Source of the DNA: Chelydra serpentina
Lineage: Eukaryota; Chordata; Testudines; Chelydridae
Length of the DNA stretch: 64,000 nt
Direction: 5' to 3'
Assembly: GCA_037349315.1 (NCBI GenBank)
Contig: JBAIAC010000027.1
Location: forward strand, 20,252,501-20,316,500
In this document: positions 11,658 through 20,723 of the stretch, piece by piece
How the letters are laid out: every line of letters begins with the position of its first letter
Numbering within the stretch: the stretch's first letter is position 1
Notes under the pieces: model-generated
Told to the model about the DNA's origin: nothing
Seen by the model: the letters and a program-made list of their open reading frames with translations, nothing else
The model's database searches: none
Program-made: the position numbers and the translations under genes

Positions 11658-14600
11658 GAGCTACCCCCCGCCCGCACACAGCCCCTAGCTACCCCCTCCC
11701 TGCCCCCTGAGCTACCCCCCGCCCGCACACAGCCCCTAGCTACCCCCTCCCTGCCCCCTGAGCTACCCCCCCGCCCGCACACAGCCCCTAGCTACCCCCT
11801 CCCTGCCCCCTGAGCTACCCCCCGCCCGCACACAGCCCCTAGCTACCCCCTCCCTGCCCCCTGAGCTACCCCCCGCCCGCACACAGCCCCTAGCTACCCC
11901 CTCCCTGCCCCCTGAGCTACCCCCCGCCCGCACACAGCCCCTAGCTACCCCCTCCCTGCCCCCTGAGCTACCCCCCGCCCGCACACAGCCCCTAGCTACC
12001 CCCTCCCTGCCCCCTGAGCTACCCCCTCGCCCGCACACAGCCCCTAGCTACCCCCTCCCTGCCCCCTGAGCTACCCCCCGCCCGCACACAGCCCCTAGCT
12101 ACCCCCTCCCTGCCCCCTGAGCTACCCCCCCGCCCGCACACAGCCCCTAGCTACCCCCTCCCTGCCCCCTGAGCTACCCCCCGCCCGCACACAGCCCCTA
12201 GCTACCCCCTCCCTGCCCCCTGAGCTACCCCCCGCCCGCACACAGCCCCTAGCTACCCCCTCCCTGCCCCCTGAGCTACCCCCCGCCCGCACACAGCCCC
12301 TAGCTACCCCCTCCCTGCCCCCTGAGCTACCCCCCGCCCGCACACAGCCCCTAGCTACCCCCTCCCTGCCCCCTGAGCTACCCCCCGCCCGCACACAGCC
12401 CCTAGCTACCCCCTCCCTGCCCCCTGAGCTACCCCCTCGCCCGCACACAGCCCCTAGCTACCCCCTCCCTGCCCCCTGAGCTACCCCCCGCCCGCACACA
12501 GCCCCTAGCTACCCCCTCCCTGCCCCCTGAGCTACCCCCCCGCCCGCACACAGCCCCTAGCTACCCCCTCCCTGCCCCCTGAGCTACCCCCCGCCCGCAC
12601 ACAGCCCCTAGCTACCCCCTCCCTGCCCCCTGAGCTACCCCCCCGCCCGCACACAGCCCCTAGCTACCCCCTCCCTGCCCCCTGAGCTACCCCCCGCCCG
12701 CACACAGCCCCTAGCTACCCCCTCCCTGCCCCCTGAGCTACCCCCCGCCCGCACACAGCTCCTAGCTACCCCCTCCCTGCCCCCTGAGCTACCCCCCGCC
12801 CGCACACAGCTCCTAGCTACCCCCTCCCTGCCCCCTGAGCTACCCCCCGCCCGCACACAGCCCCTAGCTACCCCCTCCCTGCCCCCTGAGCTACCCCCCC
12901 GCCCGCACACAGCCCCTAGCTACCCCCTCCCTGCCCCCTGAGCTACCCCCCGCCCGCACACAGCCCCTAGCTACCCCCTCCCTGCCCCCTGAGCTACCCC
13001 CCGCCCGCACACAGCCCCTAGCTACCCCCTCCCTGCCCCCTGAGCTACCCCCCGCCCGCACACAGCCCCTAGCTACCCCCTCCCTGCCCCCTGAGCTACC
13101 CCCCGCCCGCACACAGCCCCTAGCTACCCCCTCCCTGCCCCCTGAGCTACCCCCCGCCCGCACACAGCCCCTAGCTACACCCTCCCTGCCCCCTGAGCTA
13201 CCCCCCGCCCGCACACAGCCCCTAGCTACACCCTCCCTGCCCCCTGAGCTACCCCCCCGCCCGCACACAGCCCCTAGCTACCCCCTCCCTGCCCCCTGAG
13301 CTACCCCCCGCCCGCACACAGCCCCTAGCTACCCCCTCCCTGCCCCCTGAGCTACCCCCCGCCCGCACACAGCCCCTAGCTACCCCCTCCCTGCCCCCTG
13401 AGCTACCCCCCGCCCGCACACAGCCCCTAGCTACCCCCTCCCTGCCCCCTGAGCTACCCCCCGCCCGCACACAGCCCCTAGCTACCCCCTCCCTGCCCCC
13501 TGAGCTACCCCCCGCCCGCACACAGCCCCTAGCTACCCCCTCCCTGCCCCCTGAGCTACCCCCCGCCCGCACACAGCCCCTAGCTACCCCCTCCCTGCCC
13601 CTTGAGCTACCCCCCGCCCGCACACAGCCCCTAGCTACCCCCTCCCTGCCCCCTGAGCTACCCCCCGCCCGCACACAGTCCCTAGCTACCCCCTCCCTGC
13701 CCCCTGAGCTACCCCCCGCCCGCACACAACCCCTAGCTACCCCCTCCCTGCCCCCTGAGCTACCCCCCGCCCGCACACAGCCCCTAGCTACCCCCTCCCT
13801 GCCCCCTGAGCTACCCCCCGCCCGCACACAGCCCCTAGCTACCCCCTCCCTGCCCCCTGAGCTACCCCCCGCCCGCACACAGCCCCTAGCTACCCCCTCC
13901 CTGCCCCCTGAGCTACCCCCCGCCCGCACACAGCCCCTAGCTACCCCCTCCCTGCCCCCTGAGCTACCCCCCGCCCGCACACAGCCCCTAGCTACCCCCT
14001 CCCTGCCCCCTGAGCTACCCCCCGCCCGCACACAGCCCCTAGCTACCCCCTCCCTGCCCCCTGAGCTACCCCCCGCCCGCACACAGCCCCTAGCTACCCC
14101 CTCCCTGCCCCCTGAGCTACCCCCCGCCCGCACACAGCCCCTAGCTACCCCCTCCCTGCCCCCTGAGCTACCCCCCGCCCGCACACAGCCCCTAGCTACC
14201 CCCTCCCTGCCCCCTGAGCTACCCCCCGCCCGCACACAGCCCCTAGCTACCCCCTCCCTGCCCCTGAGCTACCCCCCGCCCGCACACAGCCCCTAGCTAC
14301 CCCCTCCCTGCCCCCTGAGCTACCCCCCGCCCGCACACAGCCCCTAGCTACCCCCTCCCTGCCCCCTGAGCTACCCCCCGCCCGCACACAGCCCCTAGCT
14401 ACCCCCTCCCTGCCCCCTGAGCTACCCCCCGCCCGCACACAGCCCCTAGCTACCCCCTCCCTGCCCCCTGAGCTACCCCCCGCCCGCACACAGCCCCTAG
14501 CTACCCCCTCCCTGCCCCCTGAGCTACCCCCCGCCCGCACACAGCCCCTAGCTACCCCCTCCCTGCCCCCTGAGCTACCCCCCGCCCGCACACAGCCCCT

Positions 14601-15328
14601 AGCTACACCCTCCCTGCCCCCTGAGCTACCCCCCGCCCGCACACAGCCCCTAGCTACCCTCTCCCTGCCCCCTGAGCTACCCCCCGCCCGCACACAGCCC
14701 CTAGCTACCCCCTCCCTGCCCCCTGAGCTACCCCCCGCCCGCACACAGCCCCTAGCTACCCCCTCCCTGCCCCCTGAGCTACCCCCCGCCCGCACACAGC
14801 CCCTAGCTACCCCCTCCCTGCCCCCTGAGCTACCCCCCGCCCGCACACAGCCCCTAGCTACCCCCTCCCTGCCCCCTGAGCTACCCCCCCCGCCCGCACA
14901 CAGCCCCTAGCTACCCCCTCCCTGCCCCCTGAGCTACCCCCCGCCCGCACACAGCCCCTAGCTACCCCCTCCCTGCCCCCTGAGCTACCCCCCGCCCGCA
15001 CACAGCCCCTAGCTACCCCCTCCCTGCCCCCTGAGCTACCCCCCGCCCGCACACAGCCCCTAGCTACCCCCTCCCTGCCCCCTGAGCTACCCCCCGCCCG
15101 CACACAGCCCCTAGCTACCCCCTCCCTGCCCCCATGAGCTACCCCCCGCCCGCACACAGCCCCTAGCTACCCCCTCCCTGCCCCCTGAGCTACCCCCCGC
15201 CCGCACACAGCCCCTAGCTACCCCCTCCCTGCCCCTGAGCTACCCCCCGCCCGCACACAGCCCCTAGCTACCCCCTCCCTGCCCCCTGAGCTACCCCCTG
15301 CCCGCACACAGCCCCAGCTACCCCCTCC
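11658..15328. repeat. 51-bp minisatellite, about 72 tandem units
   Basis: The unit begins GAGCTACCCCCCGCCCGCAC and continues ACAGCCCCTAGCTACCCCCT then CCCTGCCCCCT, 51 bp in all. Adjacent occurrences at 13321 and 13372 confirm the period. The unit is itself a rough dimer, since CTACCCCC occurs twice in it. Most units are identical. Variants differ by one C (52 bp), TCG for CG, or CTACACCC for CTACCCCC. Because 51 is a multiple of three, long open frames run through it on the minus strand with a 17-residue period. These are composition artefacts, not genes. The minus strand has six G-runs per unit. Confidence 0.98.
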
Positions 15329-15348
15329 GAGTGGTTTTCTGCACCCTA

Positions 15349-15656
15349 AGTGGTTTTCAAACTTTCTCAACGGCGTCCCCCCTTTGAGTTATATTTTTTG
15401 GTTGCAATCCCCCCTGGGTGGCCTGCTGAGGTGAGTCAGGGAGCAAAGGTGGCACTCCCTCCCTGGACTGCATTGTGTGGAGCTGGCCCGAGCCCCGCCA
15501 GCTGCCAAATTAAAGTCAAGCTATGCCTATGCCCAAGGCCCCACCCCCTGCTGGCCTGGAGCCCCGAGTCCCTCCCTCCCCGCCCCTGCTGGACCCTGGA
15601 GTTTTTATAGCATTTCAAGGGGGGCCTCAAAGAGAAAAAAGTTGAGCCCCCCAGTG
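15349..15656. mobile_element. hAT-type nonautonomous element
   Basis: The left end reads AGTGGTTTTCAAACTTTC. The right end reads AAAAAGTTGAGCCCCCCAGTG-like sequence. Together they form imperfect inverted termini of the hAT (CAGTGGTTCTCAAAC) type. No clear duplication is visible. Confidence 0.5.
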
Positions 15657-15881
15657 TAGAGAGTCCCCAGTCTCGGTGTAAAGCCCCCAAGTGATGATGA
15701 ATAGCCTCCCCCGCCCACCCATGGGGCGCTGCTCCCGTGGCCGATCTCTTGCAGCTTCTCTCCAGTTTGAATCGTCTAACATCAGCTCCCAGCCATTGGA
15801 CCTTGCTCTGCCTCTGTCTACTGGACTCAAGAGCTTCCCAAATGCAAATATCGTCTCTCCATGTAGGTTCTAACAGACTAT

Positions 15882-16679
15882 TGTCAAGGGTTCCCACCCC
15901 ACTCTAAACTCTGGGGTACAGATGTGGGGACCCCCACAAAAGACCCCCGAAACTTATTTCTACCAGCTTAGGCTAAAAACTTCCCCAAGGCACAAATTCC
16001 TTTCCTTGTCCTCGGACGGTATCGCTGCCACCACCAAGTGATTTAGACAAAGATTCAGGGGAAAGGGTCACTTGGAGTCCCTATTCCCCCAAAATATCCC
16101 CCCAGTCCCTTCACCCCCTTTCCTGGGGGGGGGGCCTTAAGAATAATATTCTCACCCATTGGTACAGGTGAGCACAGACCAAACCCCTGGGTCTTTAGGA
16201 CACTGAACATCGATCAGTTTCTTAAAAGAAGAATTTTATTTAAAAAAAGGAAAAGAATCACCTCTGTACAATCAGGATGGGAGGTAATTTTACAGGGAAA
16301 TAAAAAGATTTAAAACTTCAAAGTTACAAAAAACAGGCACACACCTCCCTCTAGCATAGGGAAAATTCACAAGCTAAAGCAAAAGATAATCTAACGCCTT
16401 TCCTTGGTTTACTTAGTATTTTTGTAATCCTAGATGCTTATTTCTGATTGTCTGTAAGAGAGAAATGTTTCTGCCCTGGTCCCTCTCTGGCTGGAGACAA
16501 CACACAAACAAAGCCCCCCCCCCATTTGAAAGTATCTTCTTTCCCCATTGGTCCTTCTGGTCAGATGTCAACTAGGATATTTGAGCTTCTTAACCCCTTA
16601 CAGGTAAGCCTCTGGCCAGGAGGGATTTTATATTACTGCATGCATAAAGGTTGTTACCCTTCCCTTTATATTTATGACA
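15882..16679 (-). mobile_element. LTR, minus orientation
   Basis: The 798-bp unit has TG...CA ends (TGTCAAGG at left, TTTATGACA at right). The five bases outside are ACTAT and ACCAT, a likely duplication with one change. On the minus strand a TATAAAATCCC box lies near the start, and AATAAAATTC lies farther on, as in an LTR read leftward. No internal retroviral sequence adjoins it. Confidence 0.65.
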
Positions 16680-16756
16680 ACCATGATCAGTTTCCTCTTA
16701 ACCCCATGTGTGATGGGCACAGAGGAGCTCATGGAAGTGCAGTTTGGCAATAAGGT

Positions 16757-16905
16757 GAACATTTTTAGCAATGAGAGTAATTAACCACGGGAACAATTTC
16801 CCAAGGGCCGTGGTGGAGTCCCCATCACTGCCCATTTTTAAATCAGGCTTGGCCGTTTTTCTAGATCTGCTCTAGGAATTATTGCAGGGAAGTGTGCCAG
16901 GGCGG
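16757..16905 (+). repeat. CR1 3' fragment
   Basis: Matches the fragment at 2030-2345 (GAGAGTAATTAACCACGGGA, then TAGATCTGCTCTAGGAATTA). Confidence 0.65.
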
Positions 16906-17395
16906 CATCCCTCTCTGTTCTAGCCACAGATCGCTTGGAGATCCCCCTGCTGCTCAGACGCCTTGTGCAATTCACTGATGCTGGTGCAGCTCTGTATTTA
17001 CACGGGCAGAGCAGAGCGGAGGCTGCTGGGGACACCTGAGCTTTGTGTGCGGGAAGAAGGAGCCATTGGGAGGTGAGATGGCACAAGAATCATCTATAAG
17101 TACATACAAAAAAGCTTCTTAGAAGAACGTTAAGTTTGCAAAAGTTAGGAAATGCCAGTAGTGAAGCTACATATGCAACCTTATTTCAGCCCCCTTGTCT
17201 ATATCTTGCATTATGATAGTCTTTAATGACATGATCACACACACACACACACCGCCTCCTTCAGTGCCCAGGGTACAGGACTCAAATTCAGCTGGAGCTG
17301 TGGGCATGGGCAGCGGGTATAATAGGCCAGGGGAGGCTCAGGCTCAGGCTGGACCCCTAGTTGTGGGATTTGGGGGGAAGTTTTTGCTGTATTAT
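16906..17395. other. Intergenic with a CA microsatellite
   Basis: No gene recognised. A (CA)n tract lies at 17236-17252. Confidence 0.5.
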
Positions 17396-17554
17396 GCCCC
17401 ATGCAGGTTCTGGGGCGGCTGAGGAGGTGGTATGTGCTATTCAGCTTCCTGGGTTCACCGGTAAACTCCCTGGACTTCAGAGAGATGACTGAGGAACCCA
17501 GGAAGCTGAGAAGCAAAACCCACTTCCTCGGCTGCCCCAGAACCTGCATGGGGC
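17396..17554. repeat. 159-bp near-perfect palindrome
   Basis: Bases 17396-17430 and 17520-17554 are inverted copies with 3 differences in 35. Pairing continues inward through TTCAGCTTCCTGGGTTC and GAACCCAGGAAGCTGA, giving arms of about 61 bases and a central loop of about 37. All three outer differences are transitions, compatible with G-U pairs in RNA. Similar-looking peptides on opposite strands come from this palindrome. Confidence 0.9.
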
Positions 17555-18047
17555 ATCTCAAAAGCTCAGGTTCTTCATCGGAAAGAGTCACTGTCGCTCT
17601 GTGGCTTTTCCTGGGTGGCTTGGGGGCTAGGGGCTTCGGCTGGCCCGGGCTCCTCCGGCCAAGGGCAGGGGCTCTCAGGACTCCAGGCAGGAGACAAGCG
17701 GGGGCTTGTGGCTCTGGCCATGGGGGAGGGGCATGCAGGCGGAGCCAGGGTCTAGCTTCTCCGAAGGGGGGCTCCACCTGCCATCCATGGCTGTCAGTAA
17801 ATATTTTCAACCCCTCTGGAGTTTTTATAGCATGTTGTGTGGGGAAGTGGGGGGAAGGTGTCCAGGAAATACTCTATGAGAATTTAAGTCCTGCCAGGGT
17901 AGCTTCCTGAGCAGCTATGCAATATTCTGTTTTACCCTCCTTGTTCAGTTGGTGGCCCGAGGCCTTATTTGCTGCAGGCTATTCAAACTCTGCCCTGAAG
18001 ACAGTTGCTAATCTCCTCGGGGGCTTTCCTAAGGTGCTCATCACTTC

Positions 18048-18640
18048 AGAGCAGAGATTCTCAAACTATGGTCTACGGACCACCCGTGGTCCGCGAGCTG
18101 CATTCAGCGGGTCCGCGGGTAGTTCCCTATAAGGTGCGCACCTGGGCAGCCGCACACGGGAGAAGGAAGGGCCACGCACCTAATTAGTGGAGCCGTGCAG
18201 CCGTGGCTAATGGAGGTAGATGGGAGGGGGCAGTGGGGTGAGAAGAGAGGGTGGGGGGAATTTGGGACATGCAGGGCTGTGGCGGCCAGAGAAAGAGGCG
18301 ACTTTCCCCAGCTCCAGGGCTGGGGCTGCCAGAGAGAGACCCCCCCTCCTTCCCAGCCTCAGCTCTGTGGCAGGAGAGAGACCCCTCTCCTTCCCAGCCC
18401 TAGCTCGGGGGCTGCCGCGGCGGGGGAGAGAAGGCACCATCGCATTAGAAAGATAAGACTACTGATATTAAAATAGGAGTTGTGTGCTTTTATTTGTAGA
18501 ACAAAAACCGCTAATTATTATGAAGGGTTTTTTTATATAGCGCTTTTATCTAAAGCGCTTTACGATAGTTAGCTAGTGGTACAAACAACATTTGGAAAGA
18601 TCATTACGTGGTCTACCGAGACCCTCAGCAATGTGATGTG
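18048..18640. mobile_element. hAT-Charlie-like nonautonomous element (old)
   Basis: The left terminus CAGAGATTCTCAAACTATGG, followed by GGTCCGCGAGCTGCATTC, has the hAT terminus form. The distal part (CTTTACGATAGTTAGCTAGT, then ACCGAGACCCTCAGCAATG) looks like the other half of such an element. The right terminus is not intact. Confidence 0.45.
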
Positions 18641-18727
18641 ATGTGACATGGAGGACAGTTGGGGGCTTTCTGCAGTGAAGGAGGAGAGAGTTAGGAGGTT
18701 GGTGGAGACAGAAGGGTGAGGAGGGAA

Positions 18728-18851
18728 TAGGGTGACCAGATGTCCCGATTTTATAGGGGCAGACCCGATTTGGGGGTCTTTTTCTTATATAGGCTCCTAT
18801 TACCCCCCACCCCCTATGCCGATTTTTCACAGTTGCTGTCTGGTCACCCCA
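18728..18851 (+). mobile_element. 124-bp hAT-like MITE, copy 1
   Basis: Terminal inverted repeats TAGGGTGACCAGAT and CTGTCTGGTCACCCCA. The flanks GGAGGGAA (18720-18727 and 18852-18859) are an 8-bp duplication. Interior landmarks are TCTTTTTCTTATATAGG and CCCGATTT. Confidence 0.85.
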
Positions 18852-19204
18852 GGAGGGAAGGGATTTAAATTGCTGGGAGTAAGAAAGGGACAGTGACACG
18901 GAGTACCAGGGAAATGTAGGAACCTGGGAATGGGCAGACTGGACCCGAGCCAAGGTCCGTCTAGCCCATCTCTTGCCTCTGACAGTGACCGGAGCCAGAT
19001 GCTTCATGGGAGCATTTAAGAACCCAGCAGTAGCAGATGTTGGATAATCTGCTCCTGCAGTGGTTCTCATCCTGCCCTGGTAGTTCGAGATTAGATGAAA
19101 CCCTGAAGCAGGGGGTTCCAGCTAATAACCCTTTCCTGACCGTGGGTGAAATACTCACCCCTCTCCCCCTTACGCAATTAGGCTTCATATGGGGGACTCT
19201 AGGG

Positions 19205-19430
19205 CAGGGGTTCTCAAACTGGGGGGTCGGGACCCCTCAGGGGGTCGCGAGGTTATTACATGGGGGGCCGCGAGCTATCAGCCTCCACCCCAAACCCCGC
19301 TTTGCCTCCAGCATTTATAATGGTGTTCAATATATAAAGAAGTGGTTTTAATGTATAAGGGGGGGGGGGGTCGCACTCAGAGGCTTGCTGGGTGAAAGGG
19401 GTCCCCAGGACAAAAGTTTGAGTCCCACTG
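19205..19430. mobile_element. hAT nonautonomous element with 8-bp target duplication
   Basis: Left end CAGGGGTTCTCAAACTGGGG and right end AAAAGTTTGAGTCCCACTG. The flanks CTCTAGGG (19197-19204) and GTCTAGGG (19431-19438) match at 7 of 8 positions. It is 226 bp with no coding capacity. Confidence 0.8.
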
Positions 19431-19438
19431 GTCTAGGG

Positions 19439-20254
19439 GCTGGGCATGGAGGTCGCATGCCATCAACCTGCAGGGCTGGCAGACAGCCACTAGGCGGCCT
19501 CTATGTCAGCCTGATTGCTAAACAGCAGCTGCTTCCCCTTTAATCCCTGTATGGGCAGGAGGGGGACTGGGGCAGCAGAATCCCTTGAGCTGGGCATTGT
19601 GTGGGGTTTCTCCTGCTGTGTCCACAGACACCACCCCACGTGCGAGTCAGCCTGGCTCTCCCCTCCCACAGATGGTCTCTGTCTGCCTGCGTCCACCTGG
19701 CTGCCTCAACGAGGAGTCCCCATGCAGTCAGGAGGTCAGGCTAGATTACTGGGCCTTTCTGGTTTTACAAGTCTATGGGACTGGGCACAAGTAGCTGATA
19801 CGATGCAGCGCAGGCCACTCGGGGAGGCGCCCGGAACACCTCCGAGCTCAGGGAGAGACAGCCCAGGCGCTTCGCAGAGAGAAAAACCTCTTTATTTCTT
19901 GAAATCAGCAAGTGACAGTGGGTCAAAAATAAAGGCAAGGTCTGCTGGTCCACAGCAACCCCCTGATAAATAATAGACCAATAATATTACAGCATTAGCT
20001 TACTCGCTGCTCACTGTCTGTCATCCAGGAGGATCCCAAAGTGCTTCTCAAACTTGGCAGCTAGGTGCAAGCCAGGAGTTACTTCACCCGTTACTGGAAT
20101 GCAGCCACCTCTGGGTAACACACATCAACTGTCCCACAGCTGCACAGAACGTAGGGCGGGAAGGAAAAGGGAAGTCCCAGAACCACTTGAAACCACAGAA
20201 GGAAGTTAGGGATGTGAAATTGAATTAACTGAACTGGAATTTAGCCAGGAGATG
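19439..20254. other. Downstream flank of CCL5
   Basis: No exon recognised. On the minus strand an AATAAA (plus-strand TTTATT at 19891-19896) could serve as a distal poly(A) signal for CCL5, about 830 bases past its stop. Confidence 0.4.
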
Positions 20255-20455
20255 AAGTACGAAACCTAACTTCTATATAGCACTTCCCATCAGTAGATCT
20301 CAAAGCTCTTTACCAAAGAGATAGGAATCATTATCCCAATTTTACAGGTGGGGAAACTGAGGTACCAAGCACGGAAGTGACTTGCCCATAGAGCCCAGGT
20401 CTCCTGAGTCCCAGTCCAGTGCTCTAGCTACTAGGCCACACTGCCTTATAGGCTG
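20255..20455 (-). repeat. MIR-type SINE
   Basis: TTTTACAGGTGGGGAAACTG, followed by GTGACTTGCCCA and CTAGCTACTAGGCCACACTGCC, is the reverse of the MIR core and tRNA-related region. It lies in the CCL5 3' flank. Confidence 0.75.
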
Positions 20456-20478
20456 CTACCTTTAAGGGCCATAGGATT

Positions 20479-20484
20479 TTTAAT
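20479..20484 (-). terminator. Candidate CCL5 polyadenylation signal
   Basis: ATTAAA on the minus strand, 240 bases after the CCL5 stop. The more distal AATAAA at 19891-19896 is an alternative. Confidence 0.45.
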
Positions 20485-20723
20485 GACCACAAGTGGTCAG
20501 GGCCTGGTTTGTACCTTAGAGGTGGATAATCTGGAACAGATGTGATTCTTTTACAATACAAATAAAATAGCTTAAAATGTCTTTAAAGTGCTGGCTAGCC
20601 CTTAAAGCGCAGCGGCGGCCTTTGCTAGGGGCTGAGGGGTGGCGTTCCGTGGACAGCACGCTAGCCGCTGGCGTGAGCACTGCAAAGGGAAGCACGCAGG
20701 GTCTCCATCAGCTCCCAGCCGTC

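Noticed and set aside
11513..15157. Long minus-strand frames encoding a 17-residue glycine/arginine-rich repeat
   Set aside because: They exist only because the 51-bp unit is a multiple of three. They have no start context, splice sites or flanking coding sequence, and frame breaks follow single-C changes.
11658..15328. CRISPR-like appearance of the tandem array
   Set aside because: There are no unique spacers. The whole unit repeats, and the DNA is vertebrate.
17235..17910. Two proteins on opposite strands with similar sequence
   Set aside because: They are mirror readings of the palindrome at 17396-17554.
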